A stretch of 37,959 bases of DNA. Source: DAOTTW01 sp034437615 (GTDB lineage: Bacteria; Chloroflexota; Anaerolineae; Aggregatilineales; Phototrophicaceae). The notes under the pieces were generated by a model that saw only the letters and a list, made by a program, of their open reading frames with translations, was not told the DNA's origin and did not search any database. The stretch spans positions 1 through 37,959 of the forward strand of contig DAOTTW010000051.1 in the NCBI GenBank assembly GCA_034437615.1, read 5' to 3'. This document shows, one piece after another, positions 17,604 through 26,136 of this stretch (its first letter is position 1; each line of letters opens with the position of its first letter). Made by a program: the position numbers and the translations under genes.

Positions 17604-18701
17604 ATGGCTAAAATAGGCATCGACGCACGACTCAACAGCTATCGCGTAGGTGGCATCAGCACCTATACGGCGAATCTCGTGGCACAATTGGCGCTGAAGC
17701 GCCCACTGCATGATATTGTGATCTTCGAGAGCCGCAAACGTCAGCAGCCGTTAACGCGCTCATTCCCCTCTGTACCCCTGTGGACGCCACCACATAACCG
17801 CCTGGAACGGCTAGCGCTCTCAGCCGAATTGCTGCCGCATCAATTAGACCTGCTGCACAGCCCGGATTTCATACCGCCGTTGCGCGGGGCGCGCCGCCAT
17901 ATTATCACCGTGCATGACCTGGCATTTTTGCATTATCCGCAATACCTGACAGCAGCCAGCCGCCGCTACTACAACAAGCAGCTTCAAGCCGCCGTGACGC
18001 AGGCCGACCATATTCTAGCCGTCAGCGCAGCCACACAAAGCGACCTTGTGACCATGCTCAGCGTGCCAGAGCACAAAATCACGGTGCAACCCAACGGCGT
18101 CAGTGACCTGTTTCAGCCCCTTGATCTTGATGCTGACCAAGCGCCACCTGTCGCTAATCTGCCACAGCGCTATATTCTGCATGTGGGCACGTGGGAGCCG
18201 CGCAAAAACATCTATGGGCTGCTGCAAGCCTACAAGCGGTTGCGTCAGCGCTTACCGGATGCGCCGCCCGTGCTGCTCGTCGGCAAACCGGGCTGGCTCT
18301 TCAAGCAGGAACGCGAAAAAATCGACGCACTAGCGCTAGCGCAGCACATCATCTGGCGTGAGGACATTACAACCGAGGCGCTGCCCACTGTATACAATCA
18401 CGCGCAGGTGACCGTCATACCATCGTTTTATGAGGGCTTCGGCCTGCCCGCGCTAGAATCAATGGCGTGCGGCACCCCTGTCATCGCAAGCAACCGTTCG
18501 GCGCTGCCGGAGGTCGTCGGGGAGGCGGGTTTGCTGGTGGATCCAGATGATCCGGCGCAGATAGCGGATGCGCTGTATACAGTGCTGACCGATAGTGCGT
18601 GGCACGACGAGCACAGCGCCAAAAGCCGCAAGCAAGCGCAACAATTCACCTGGGAGCGCTCTGCAACAATTGCCCTGAGCCTCTATCAACGGTTGCTGTA
18701 A
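17604..18701 (+). CDS. Glycosyltransferase family 4 (GT-B)
   Basis: A 365-residue cytosolic GT-B enzyme that transfers a sugar from a nucleotide-sugar donor. The N-terminal acceptor domain starts with the family Gly-rich loop (MAKIGIDARLNSYRVGGISTY, given here as overlapping MAKIGIDARLN and RVGGISTY). The donor domain has LHVGTWEPRKNIYGLL, a VIPSFYEGFGLPALESMA block with the E-x7-E motif that binds the nucleotide, and CGTPVIASN. Length is normal. The likely product is a surface polysaccharide or glycolipid, given the neighbours; donor and acceptor sugars are unknown. Confidence 0.92.
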   Translation: MAKIGIDARLNSYRVGGISTYTANLVAQLALKRPLHDIVIFESRKRQQPLTRSFPSVPLWTPPHNRLERLALSAELLPHQLDLLHSPDFIPPLRGARRHIITVHDLAFLHYPQYLTAASRRYYNKQLQAAVTQADHILAVSAATQSDLVTMLSVPEHKITVQPNGVSDLFQPLDLDADQAPPVANLPQRYILHVGTWEPRKNIYGLLQAYKRLRQRLPDAPPVLLVGKPGWLFKQEREKIDALALAQHIIWREDITTEALPTVYNHAQVTVIPSFYEGFGLPALESMACGTPVIASNRSALPEVVGEAGLLVDPDDPAQIADALYTVLTDSAWHDEHSAKSRKQAQQFTWERSATIALSLYQRLL

Positions 18702-18736
18702 GAGCACCTCAAAACATGGGGTGCATAGCGACAATA

Positions 18737-18745
18737 TGCTATAAT
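18737..18745 (+). promoter_or_regulatory. Extended -10 promoter before the second GT4 gene
   Basis: TGCTATAAT: a perfect -10 hexamer (18740-18745) with the extended TGn. The -35 region is poor, as often with extended -10 promoters. Predicted start near 18752. Confidence 0.45.
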
Positions 18746-18833
18746 CCGCGTCGTAGCATTCGTAGCGTTGAAGCCTATCGTCATCGGCTTCGGGCACCGC
18801 CACGCCAGACACTCACGGGAGTTTCACAGACTA

Positions 18834-20108
18834 TTGCGCATCCTGTTCATCACAGCCAGCTTGCCCTATCCCACCACATCGGGGGGCGCTATCCGCACCT
18901 ATGGCATTATGAAAGGTTTAGCGGCGGCGGGCCATGACCTGACCCTGCTCAGCTTTCATAGTACACAGGGTACAGAAAGTACACAGGGCACAGAAAGCGC
19001 AGTCTCCAGCGCTGGCATTGCACCCGAACTGCACGCCATCTGCCAGCAAATTATCACATTGCCACCACCAGAGCGCACGACACTTCAGCGCTTGCGTGAT
19101 CTGGTGCTCACACAACAGGCCGACATCGCACGCCGTCTGTATAGCGCTGCATTCGCAGAGCGCTTACTCGCATTGCTGGATGCCGAGAGCTTTGACCTGC
19201 TACAATTTGAAGGCATCGAAGTAGCCTGCTATCTGCCCCTGCTGCGTGATGCGGGCATCAAAACGCACATCGTATTCGACACGTTCAACGCTGAAGCCCA
19301 ATTGCAGCGCATCATCTATCAGATAGACCGCGCTGACCGTCGGCGCTGGCCTGCTGCACTGTATTCTTATTCGCAGGTCGGGCGCATCCAACGCTACGAA
19401 GCGTTGTTGTGCCAGCTTGCCGACACGGTGATTGCTGTGTCGGCAGAGGATGCCGCCTATCTACGGCCATACCGGGCAGGTCGTCGGGTTGAGGTAATAC
19501 CGAGCGGCATCTTCGTAGCGAATTACGAACGCACAGCGACCCACGAAGATAACCCGCTTGACCTGGGCAAAAATGTCATTGTATTTACAGGAAAGATGGA
19601 TTATCGGCCTAATGTCGATGCGATGCAGTGGTTTGTACAGCGCATCATGCCACAACTCAGCAACGCGCAATTGGTTGTCGTCGGTCAGCGGCCACATGAG
19701 CGCGTGCGCCAGCTGGCCCAACAGCCTAACGTGCACATCACAGGCTGGGTAGATGCCATCCCACCCTATTTACATGCAGCAGATGTCTACGTTGCGCCCT
19801 TGCGTATGGGCAGCGGCACACGCCTGAAAATACTCGAAGCAATGGCGGCGGGTTGCGCCATCGTCGCCACCAAAACGGCTGCAACGGGCCTATCCGCAGA
19901 CGCCAAGACCGCGCTGATGATTGCAGATAGCGAAGCAGAGTTCGCGCAGGCGGTCGAGATGCTGTTACATAGTCCGGCACAGCGGAACGCCCTCCAAGCA
20001 AAAGCGCGTGAGGTCGTGCGCAACACCTATGATTGGTCGGTCATCATCCCAAAGCTGCTGACGATCTATCGGAGCCGTGCCCAGGCGCATAATCAGCGAA
20101 CGGTGTGA
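18834..20108 (+). CDS. Glycosyltransferase family 4 (GT-B)
   Basis: A protein of about 424 residues, GT-B fold. The N terminus LRILFITASLPYPTTSGGAI is the standard opening of the family, which is why the TTG at 18834 (CACGGGAG 12 bases upstream) is preferred; an in-frame TTG at 18768 would add 22 unrelated residues. The donor-site region holds VIVFTGKMDYRPNVDAM, a PLRMGSGTRLKILEAMAAG block and CAIVATKTAATGL. Near residues 43-54 an in-frame 18-base tandem duplication gives two STQGTE units in a loop. It is followed 12 bases later by the GT9 gene and probably co-transcribed with it. Confidence 0.88.
   Translation: MRILFITASLPYPTTSGGAIRTYGIMKGLAAAGHDLTLLSFHSTQGTESTQGTESAVSSAGIAPELHAICQQIITLPPPERTTLQRLRDLVLTQQADIARRLYSAAFAERLLALLDAESFDLLQFEGIEVACYLPLLRDAGIKTHIVFDTFNAEAQLQRIIYQIDRADRRRWPAALYSYSQVGRIQRYEALLCQLADTVIAVSAEDAAYLRPYRAGRRVEVIPSGIFVANYERTATHEDNPLDLGKNVIVFTGKMDYRPNVDAMQWFVQRIMPQLSNAQLVVVGQRPHERVRQLAQQPNVHITGWVDAIPPYLHAADVYVAPLRMGSGTRLKILEAMAAGCAIVATKTAATGLSADAKTALMIADSEAEFAQAVEMLLHSPAQRNALQAKAREVVRNTYDWSVIIPKLLTIYRSRAQAHNQRTV
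18960..18995 (+). repeat. 18-base tandem duplication (AGTACACAGGGYACAGAA x2)
   Basis: Two adjacent copies (18960-18977 and 18978-18995) differ at one base. They are in frame within the second GT4 gene and encode STQGTE twice. Confidence 0.85.
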
Positions 20109-20120
20109 GGTGCCGACGCC

Positions 20121-21329
20121 ATGAGTGAAAAAATCAGCCGTGATGCGCTGGTCGCACGCAATCAACAACTCATCGACGCCTACCATCAAACGCCTGTGCA
20201 GCATCGCATCCGGCGCTACCTGACGCAGCTTTTTGCACATTTTCCGTTTGCGCCACTTAACACACGGGCGGATCGCATTCTGTTCATCCGCCCGGACCAC
20301 ATCGGGGATATGCTGCTAGCCATGCCAGCAATCCGCTTGCTGAAGGCCACACGCCCACGCACCGAGGTTCACGTGTTGGCTGGCCCCTGGTCCGCAAAAA
20401 TGCTGGAAAATATGCCGGAAGTCGATCAAGTGCTGACGATTAACTTCCCCGGCTTCGACCGAGACGCGAAAAAAACAAGTCCCTGGCAACCCTACATCTA
20501 CCTGCTGCGCATCTCGCGTCAGTTGCGCAAGATCGGCTACCACACGGCCATCGTCATGCGGCCCGATCATTGGTGGGGGGCGATGCTGGCTCATGTCGCA
20601 GGCATCAAGCGGCGCATCGGTTATAAACTGCCCGATGTAACGCCATTTCTGACCGATGTGCTAGAGCATCAGCGCGAACATGCCGTTCGGCAGAACGTGC
20701 GCTTGATTGGGGAATGGACGGGCACCATCAGCGACGACGGCATCCCGTTTTACTATCAGGTCACAGCAGAATCCGATCAGTTCATGGTGGAATACCTGAC
20801 GGGCCACCAGCTTGACTCAACGGGTAAGCTCATCTGCATCCATCCCGGCGCGGGTGCATGGGCGAAACGCTGGTCAGATGCGCAGTGGGGCACCACAGCC
20901 GATATGCTGCTGGATCAGCACCCCGAAGCGGCGATCTTATTCACGGGCACGGACCATGAACGGGCAGCTATTGAGCAGATCACAGGCCAGATGCGGCACA
21001 CAGCAATTAACACAGCCGGCGACCTGACGATTGACCAGCTCGCAGCGCTCTATAAGCAAGCCAGCATCGCCCTCGGCCCGGATAGCGGCCCGATGCACTT
21101 GGCCGCCGCACTGGATACACCCACGATCACGCTATTTGGCCCTGCCGACCCGCTAGAATACCGCCCCTGGGGCAAGCCACAAGAGCACATCGTACTGACC
21201 TCAAACATCGCGTGTCGGCCCTGCCGCGTGCTGGATTGGGGCGACGATGACCCCGAATATCACCCCTGCGTGCGCGACATTCAGCCCTGGCAGGTGGTCC
21301 AGGCTGCACAGCGCACCCTGAACCCCTAG
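20121..21329 (+). CDS. Glycosyltransferase family 9 (heptosyltransferase-like)
   Basis: A 402-residue GT-B enzyme of the family that includes ADP-heptose:LPS heptosyltransferases. Landmarks are RILFIRPDHIGDMLLAMPAI at residues 53-72, the donor-domain ICIHPGAGAWAKRW, ALGPDSGPMHLAAALDTPTI and FGPADPLEYRPWG, then the Cys-containing tail CRPC...PCVRDI usual in GT9. In organisms without lipopolysaccharide, GT9 proteins act on other glycans, so the heptose assignment is not made. GAGGTG sits nine bases before the ATG. Last gene of the glycan cluster, nine bases from the convergent hydrolase gene. Confidence 0.9.
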   Translation: MSEKISRDALVARNQQLIDAYHQTPVQHRIRRYLTQLFAHFPFAPLNTRADRILFIRPDHIGDMLLAMPAIRLLKATRPRTEVHVLAGPWSAKMLENMPEVDQVLTINFPGFDRDAKKTSPWQPYIYLLRISRQLRKIGYHTAIVMRPDHWWGAMLAHVAGIKRRIGYKLPDVTPFLTDVLEHQREHAVRQNVRLIGEWTGTISDDGIPFYYQVTAESDQFMVEYLTGHQLDSTGKLICIHPGAGAWAKRWSDAQWGTTADMLLDQHPEAAILFTGTDHERAAIEQITGQMRHTAINTAGDLTIDQLAALYKQASIALGPDSGPMHLAAALDTPTITLFGPADPLEYRPWGKPQEHIVLTSNIACRPCRVLDWGDDDPEYHPCVRDIQPWQVVQAAQRTLNP

Positions 21330-21338
21330 CACCGTGCA

Positions 21339-22097
21339 TCAGCGGGCGAGATGCCCCTGCAACGCCGCGTAAAATGCCCCGGTCTGCTCATCATGCACGG
21401 GATGACCACAATCAAACATCTGCAAGCGACCCTCCCGCACATTGGCCAGCAGCTTTTCGGCATATCTGGCCGGGTTGAGCGTATCCTGCGTCCCCAGCAT
21501 CATCAGCACAGGGCAAGCCATGTCTTTTGCAAGGCTTACGCTGACATCCCCACCCGCGTCAATCATGGCGACGGCTGAGCGCACCCAGCCCGCTGCAAAT
21601 GCATCGGGGTCGTCAAAGCCGTGCTGCTGCATCTCGTCAGCCGTTATCCAGCGTGAACCGGGGATCATGCGTTGCGCAACCGGGCGCATATCCGGCCCGA
21701 AATAGCCGACTGCGCCCCAACTCGCTGCCGATGCGAAGCGCTCTGGCTGCTTACCTGCACAGATCAGCGTGATTTCGCCGCCGTCCGAATAGCCCATAAT
21801 GTGCGCCCGCTGGATGTCCAGCGCATCCATGAAGGCCAGCACATCATCGGCATCACGATCATAAAAGCGCAGCGGAAAATCACGCGGTTTCGGTGTGGAT
21901 TGGCCGTAGCCGCGCAGCGTGGGGCCAAGCACGCGATAACCCTGTGCTGCTAGCCAGTCCATCATAGGCCCTAAGTGACCCTCTGCGGTGCCTAACATAC
22001 CGTGCAGGGCAATCACGGGCACCTTATCGGATGCCGTCGCCGGGTGGCGTTCGACGTAGTGCAGGCGTGCGCCTGTTGCGATGTCTGCAAATGGCAT
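21339..22097 (-). CDS. Alpha/beta fold hydrolase
   Basis: A 252-residue protein with the complete alpha/beta hydrolase triad: nucleophile elbow GYSDGG (Ser104), acid in LGTQDTL, and His in DCGHPVHDE. The oxyanion motif LHGMLG is at residues 31-36. The pattern LRGYGQS and the compact cap suggest an esterase or lipase acting on small esters; the substrate is unknown. The ATG is five bases after the glycerol kinase stop codon and its ribosome site overlaps that gene's end, so the two form an operon. A lipid or glycerol-ester role would fit glycerol kinase but is only inferred. Confidence 0.88.
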   Translation of the reverse strand: MPFADIATGARLHYVERHPATASDKVPVIALHGMLGTAEGHLGPMMDWLAAQGYRVLGPTLRGYGQSTPKPRDFPLRFYDRDADDVLAFMDALDIQRAHIMGYSDGGEITLICAGKQPERFASAASWGAVGYFGPDMRPVAQRMIPGSRWITADEMQQHGFDDPDAFAAGWVRSAVAMIDAGGDVSVSLAKDMACPVLMMLGTQDTLNPARYAEKLLANVREGRLQMFDCGHPVHDEQTGAFYAALQGHLAR

Positions 22098-22102
22098 TAG
22101 CT

Positions 22103-23584
22103 TTAGTCCTGTGCCCAGGCGCGTGAGCGCTCAACAGCGCGTTGCCAGCCCTGATACAGGCTATTACGCTGGTCCTCGCTCATCTGCGGCTCGAAGGTCT
22201 TTTCCACCTGCCACAATTTGCTAATCTCGTCCTGCGATGCCCAGTAGCCTGTCGCCAAGCCCGCTAGATAGGCCGCGCCTAACGCTGTCGTCTCCGTCAC
22301 AGCGGGACGTTGCACGGGCACACCGAGAATATCGGCCTGAAATTGCATCAAGAAGTTATTCGCCACCGCGCCGCCGTCCACACGCAAGGCAGGCAGAGTC
22401 AGGCCGCTATCGGCTTGCATGGCGTCGATCACATCCCGCGTCTGATAGCCAATCGCTTCTAGCGTAGCACGCACGATATGCGCTTTGCCGCTGCCGCGTG
22501 TCAGGCCGATGAGCATGCCACGAGCGTACTGATCCCAGTACGGTGCACCCAGACCTACAAAGGCAGGCACCATATACACGCCATCAGAGCTATCGACGCT
22601 TGTCGCAATCCCTTCGCTCTCCGCAGCGTTGCTGATGAGCTTGAGTTCATCGCGCAGCCATTGCACAGCGGCCCCAGCGATGAAAATAGCCCCTTCTAGC
22701 GCGAACTGTGTCTTTTCCTCACCGATACGCCATGCAACGGTTGTGAGCAGGTTGTTTTTGCTCGGTGTGGGCTTTTCGCCTGTGTGCATCAGGATGAAAC
22801 TGCCTGTGCCATAGGTGCTTTTGACGATGCCCGGTTCGTAAGCCGCTTGCCCGAACGTCGCCGCCTGCTGATCGCCTGCAATGCCTGCAAGCGGGATAGC
22901 GCGACCAAATAGCGTCGGGTCCGTCTCACCGTAGATCATGCTGCTAGAGACGACCTGGGGCAGCATCGAAATCGGGATGCCGAACTTGTTAGTGATGGTC
23001 GTGGACCACCAGCGCTTGTAAATGTCAAAGAGCATGGTGCGGCTGGCATTGCTGACATCAGTGATGTGCAACGCGCCCTTCGTCAGCTTCCAGATGAGGT
23101 ATGAGTCAATAGTGCCGAAGGCTAATTTGCCTGCTTGCGCTTTTTCACGTGCCCCTTCGACGTTATCCAGAATCCATTTGAGCTTGGTGCCGGAAAAATA
23201 GGCATCCGTCACCAGCCCGGTTTTCTCTAAGATCGTCTGATCGAAGCCTTCTGCACGCAGTTCATCGCAGTAGCGTGCCGTGCGTCGGTCTTGCCACACA
23301 ATTGCGTTATATACGGGTTCGCCCGTCTCGCGGTCCCATACGAGTGTTGTCTCGCGCTGGTTCGTGATGCCGATGGCTACGATATTCCCCGCTTGCGCGG
23401 TTTCCTGCGCCACCGCAAGCTGCGTCTCCCAGATTTCGCTGGGGTCATGCTCTACCCAGGCAGGCTTGGGGTAAATCTGCGTAAATTCGCGCTGTGCCGT
23501 TTTGACGATCTGCCCATCATGGTTGAAAGCAATCGCCCGTGATGAGGTCGTGCCCTGGTCCAGCGCCAGAATTAAATCAGCCAT
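22103..23584 (-). CDS. glpK: Glycerol kinase
   Basis: A 493-residue FGGY kinase converting glycerol and ATP to glycerol 3-phosphate in the cytosol. The N-terminal phosphate loop is LALDQGTTSSRAIAF. Substrate-site motifs follow: TNQRETTLVWDRETGEPVYN, AIVWQDRRT, then IAGDQQAATFGQ and YGTGSFILMHTG in the middle and LRVDGGAVANNFLMQFQAD in the C-terminal half. Length equals the family norm from the ATG at 23584; the frame continues upstream to 23659 but those residues are not family sequence. AAGGA lies about 12 bases upstream. A good promoter precedes it within the end of the DUF4058 gene. No glycerol facilitator or glpD gene is nearby. Confidence 0.96.
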   Translation of the reverse strand: MADLILALDQGTTSSRAIAFNHDGQIVKTAQREFTQIYPKPAWVEHDPSEIWETQLAVAQETAQAGNIVAIGITNQRETTLVWDRETGEPVYNAIVWQDRRTARYCDELRAEGFDQTILEKTGLVTDAYFSGTKLKWILDNVEGAREKAQAGKLAFGTIDSYLIWKLTKGALHITDVSNASRTMLFDIYKRWWSTTITNKFGIPISMLPQVVSSSMIYGETDPTLFGRAIPLAGIAGDQQAATFGQAAYEPGIVKSTYGTGSFILMHTGEKPTPSKNNLLTTVAWRIGEEKTQFALEGAIFIAGAAVQWLRDELKLISNAAESEGIATSVDSSDGVYMVPAFVGLGAPYWDQYARGMLIGLTRGSGKAHIVRATLEAIGYQTRDVIDAMQADSGLTLPALRVDGGAVANNFLMQFQADILGVPVQRPAVTETTALGAAYLAGLATGYWASQDEISKLWQVEKTFEPQMSEDQRNSLYQGWQRAVERSRAWAQD

Positions 23585-23642
23585 TTTGTCTATCAATCCT
23601 TGTGTTGTGTTTATTCGCAAAAAGTGTCTATTCGCACCGCCT

Positions 23643-23671
23643 ATCATAGCGAGGAGCAAGCGTTACGACAA
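23643..23671 (-). promoter_or_regulatory. Sigma70-like promoter for glpK
   Basis: On the minus strand TTGTCG (23671-23666), a 17-base spacer and TATGAT (23648-23643). Predicted start near 23636, about 50 bases before the glpK ATG. The -35 overlaps the last codons of the DUF4058 gene, so glpK can be transcribed separately. Confidence 0.5.
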
Positions 23672-24538
23672 TGAACGCATCACCTGATGAATGCGTTGCT
23701 GATCGTCTGGCCGATACGTCCCAAAGGCAGGCGGCGGCTGTGTGTAATCGACCTTCACCTGCATGAATTGGCGAGACCGCGACAGCGTATACTGATAGAT
23801 CGCGCCTAAATCCACCTGCACGCTGTCGTTGCCATCTAACGGCACCATCACCGTCGGTATGGCATCCAGCACACCCCAACGCAAAACCAGTGCTTGTCCG
23901 TCAATAATCGAGGGGCGCGGGTCGCTGGTAATCACACTATACGGCAGCGCATCCTCTGCGCTTGCGCTGTAATCCGGTATTTGCTTCAGCAACGGCCTTT
24001 GCGCGTGCAGATAATCAATCTCGACCAGACGCAAGCCGCTGTGCAATGCCTGTGAGCGCTTCGTCAAATAGGTGAGCGCGTGTGAGCCGGGATATTTGTT
24101 TGCGGGTGATAGCAATTCGATGCGCGTTACGGGTACGGCCTCGGTGTCTGCTTGCAGGCGATAAATCACGGTGCTGCTGAGTATATCATCATCGAGCACC
24201 GTTTCATGCAGCGGCAACGATAAGGCTGCTGGTGATGCGGATGTTGCTTGCCCCCTTGCTGCGACGTTGCCAGCAGCAGAAACTGCCTGTTCACGCTGGA
24301 CGGTAACATCTGCAACGGTTGTCGTGGCTGTGTCAAGCAACATATCGGTCTGCGGGTCATAGGCCCCAATCTGCAAGGACGACTCTTCCGATGTGAAATA
24401 ACCATCCGGCAACAACGGCTCGATCATATCCGCAAGGTGTGTGATGTGCTTGCTATGAAACGACCGCCAACCGCCGCCACGTTGCTGCAAGGCGCTATTC
24501 AGATGCGCGTTGATGCCGGGATAGGGGTTTGCTTGCAT
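23663..24538 (-). CDS. DUF4058 family protein
   Basis: A 291-residue protein matching DUF4058, a family common in cyanobacteria and Chloroflexota with no assigned activity. Family landmarks are the N-terminal NPYPGIN followed by WRSFHSKHI, the central IELLSPANKYPGSHALTYLTKRS and LVEIDYLHAQR, then YSVITSDPRP. The conserved acidic and Lys residues of the central block recall nuclease-like folds, which I note only as a possibility. ATG 24538 has GGAG nine bases upstream and starts at the family sequence; an ATG at 24553 would add five residues. Upstream of glpK on the same strand. Confidence 0.8.
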   Translation of the reverse strand: MQANPYPGINAHLNSALQQRGGGWRSFHSKHITHLADMIEPLLPDGYFTSEESSLQIGAYDPQTDMLLDTATTTVADVTVQREQAVSAAGNVAARGQATSASPAALSLPLHETVLDDDILSSTVIYRLQADTEAVPVTRIELLSPANKYPGSHALTYLTKRSQALHSGLRLVEIDYLHAQRPLLKQIPDYSASAEDALPYSVITSDPRPSIIDGQALVLRWGVLDAIPTVMVPLDGNDSVQVDLGAIYQYTLSRSRQFMQVKVDYTQPPPAFGTYRPDDQQRIHQVMRSLS

Positions 24539-24561
24539 GACTGTGCGCTCCATTTTTCTCG

Positions 24562-24570
24562 ATCATAGCA
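24562..24570 (-). promoter_or_regulatory. Extended -10 promoter for the DUF4058 gene
   Basis: TGCTATGAT on the minus strand (24570-24562). Predicted start near 24555 gives a leader of about 16 bases to ATG 24538, or a leaderless message if ATG 24553 is used. The -35 is weak. Confidence 0.4.
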
Positions 24571-24595
24571 TATCCCGCAAGCGGCCTGTGTGCGT

Positions 24596-24601
24596 TATAA
24601 T
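24596..24601 (+). promoter_or_regulatory. -10 element for the acyl-CoA dehydrogenase gene
   Basis: Consensus TATAAT, 53 bases upstream of the ATG at 24655. No convincing -35 was found at 16-18 bases. Confidence 0.35.
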
Positions 24602-24654
24602 CAAACCGACACGCAATTGTTGAGCAAAAGTACGCTTGTAACGAGGCAGCAAAA

Positions 24655-25830
24655 ATGGATTTTGAACTGAACGACGAACTTAAGATGTTTCAGCGGGCTG
24701 TGCGTGATTTCTGCGAAAAAGAGATCAAGCCACACGCCCAACACGCCGACGAAACCGGAGAATTGCCCTGGGATGCCATCCACAAGATGCCGGAATTAGG
24801 CATGACAGGCTTGCAAGTGCCGGAAGAGTTCGGTGGCATCGACATCGACACGACAGGCGCATCTATCGCCGTCGAGGAGCTAGGCCGCGTGTGTGGCTCC
24901 ACCGCATTGACCATCAGCGCACATAATGGCCTGGGCTGCGGTCCCATCGTCAAATGGGGCAGCGAGGCCCAAAAAGCACACTGGCTGCCGACGCTGACGG
25001 CTGGTGATGTACTTGGGTCGCTGGCATTGACGGAACCGCAAGCGGGTAGCGACCTGCTGAACGGCGCACAGACCAACGCCGTGCGCGATGGCGACGACTG
25101 GGTGATTAACGGTACGAAGGCTTGGATCACGAACGCCAGCTATGCCCCGGTGGTTGTTGTGCTGGCACGCACCGACGCTGATGCAGGCTCGCGTGGTTTT
25201 AGCATGATCCTGGTTGAAACGGACCGCGACGGCGTGACGGTGCATCCCAAAGAGAAGAAGATGGGACTGAAGGCATCTCCCACGCACATGATTACGTTCG
25301 AGAATGTGCGCGTGCCCTATGACAACCTGCTCGGTGAAGCGGACAAAGGCTTCTACTACACCATGCAGACGCTCGATAGTGGTCGCATTAGCATCGGCGC
25401 GCTGAGTGTGGGCATCGCGCAGGGTGCCTTCGAGGAAATGGTCAAATACGCGCAGGAGCGTCAGGCGTTTGGGGAGCCTATCGCCAACAAGCAGGCCATT
25501 CAGATGAAAATCTCGGATGCGGCAATGGAGATCGAGGCTGCACGCACCCTCGTTTACAAGGCCGCGTGGATGAAGGACGCAGGCAAGGATTACACCAAAA
25601 TCGCCTCGATTGCCAAGCTGAAGGCCAGCGAAGTGGCCGAGAAGGTCTGCCACGATGCGATTCAAGTACATGGCAGCTATGGCTACAGCCGCGAATATCC
25701 GGTTGAGCGCATGTATCGTGATCAGCGCTTGATGGCCATCGGTGAGGGCACCAGCGAAATCCAGCGCATTGTGATTGCGCGGCGTGTGCTGAAGGACTTC
25801 CAGCAGAGCGCCATGCCGCTGCCTGTCTAG
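24655..25830 (+). CDS. Acyl-CoA dehydrogenase
   Basis: A 391-residue FAD enzyme that introduces the alpha,beta double bond into acyl-CoA in fatty-acid or branched-chain amino-acid breakdown, passing electrons to ETF. The three domains are visible: the helical N-terminal domain; the middle beta domain with LALTEPQAGSD and WVINGTKAWITNAS, which bind FAD; and the helical C-terminal domain with RQAFGEPIANKQAIQ and QVHGSYGYSREYPVERMYRD. The catalytic Glu is in GEGTSEIQR (Glu364), at the position used by short- and medium-chain enzymes. Chain length is not predictable. GAGGC precedes the ATG. Confidence 0.95.
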   Translation: MDFELNDELKMFQRAVRDFCEKEIKPHAQHADETGELPWDAIHKMPELGMTGLQVPEEFGGIDIDTTGASIAVEELGRVCGSTALTISAHNGLGCGPIVKWGSEAQKAHWLPTLTAGDVLGSLALTEPQAGSDLLNGAQTNAVRDGDDWVINGTKAWITNASYAPVVVVLARTDADAGSRGFSMILVETDRDGVTVHPKEKKMGLKASPTHMITFENVRVPYDNLLGEADKGFYYTMQTLDSGRISIGALSVGIAQGAFEEMVKYAQERQAFGEPIANKQAIQMKISDAAMEIEAARTLVYKAAWMKDAGKDYTKIASIAKLKASEVAEKVCHDAIQVHGSYGYSREYPVERMYRDQRLMAIGEGTSEIQRIVIARRVLKDFQQSAMPLPV

Positions 25831-25845
25831 CGTCCGCATGGGTTT

Positions 25846-25891
25846 GGCCTGTCAATCTTGTGTTAGAAGCGCGACACCCCGTTGACAGGCC
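25846..25891. repeat. 10-base perfect inverted repeat overlapping the tRNA promoter
   Basis: GGCCTGTCAA (25846-25855) and TTGACAGGCC (25882-25891) are exact inverted copies separated by 26 bases. The right arm contains the -35 hexamer of the tRNA promoter. It may be a two-site operator or, as RNA, a hairpin ending the acyl-CoA dehydrogenase message (no T run follows). Confidence 0.7.
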
Positions 25892-25909
25892 GCCGAAGTA
25901 TGCTATAGT
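25882..25909 (+). promoter_or_regulatory. Promoter of the tRNA pair
   Basis: TTGACA (25882-25887), a 16-base spacer and TATAGT (25904-25909) with an extended TGC. Transcription should begin near 25916, about 33 bases before the first tRNA. This is among the best promoter matches in the window. Confidence 0.75.
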
Positions 25910-25948
25910 TGATATTCGTGTGGGTAAAACCACACAGCACTTTAATGA

Positions 25949-26020
<72 letters not shown>

Positions 26021-26047
26021 CTTTTCTCAAAAAATAAAACTGTATCA

Positions 26048-26121
26048 GGTGATATAGCTCAACAGGTTAGAGCGCACCGCTCATAACGGTGAGGTTCTTG
26101 GTTCAAGTCCAAGTATCACCA
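26048..26121 (+). tRNA. tRNA with CAU anticodon (elongator Met or lysidine-type Ile2)
   Basis: A cloverleaf of 74 bases: acceptor GGTGATA/TATCACC, D arm GCTC/GAGC, anticodon stem CACCG/CGGTG with loop CTCATAA, T arm CTTGG-TTCAAGT-CCAAG, discriminator A. It lacks initiator features. CAU reads AUG (Met), or AUA if C34 becomes lysidine. The C4-G69 pair favoured by E. coli TilS is absent (G4-C69), which leans towards elongator Met, though C29-G41 fits Ile. CCA is not encoded. Co-transcribed with the initiator tRNA. Confidence 0.88.
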
Positions 26122-26136
26122 AATATATAGAGTGAG

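Noticed and set aside
24880..25839. A 319-codon minus-strand open frame opposite the acyl-CoA dehydrogenase
   Set aside because: It mirrors a clear family gene, is rich in His/Arg/Gln, shows no domain, and no ribosome site supports it.
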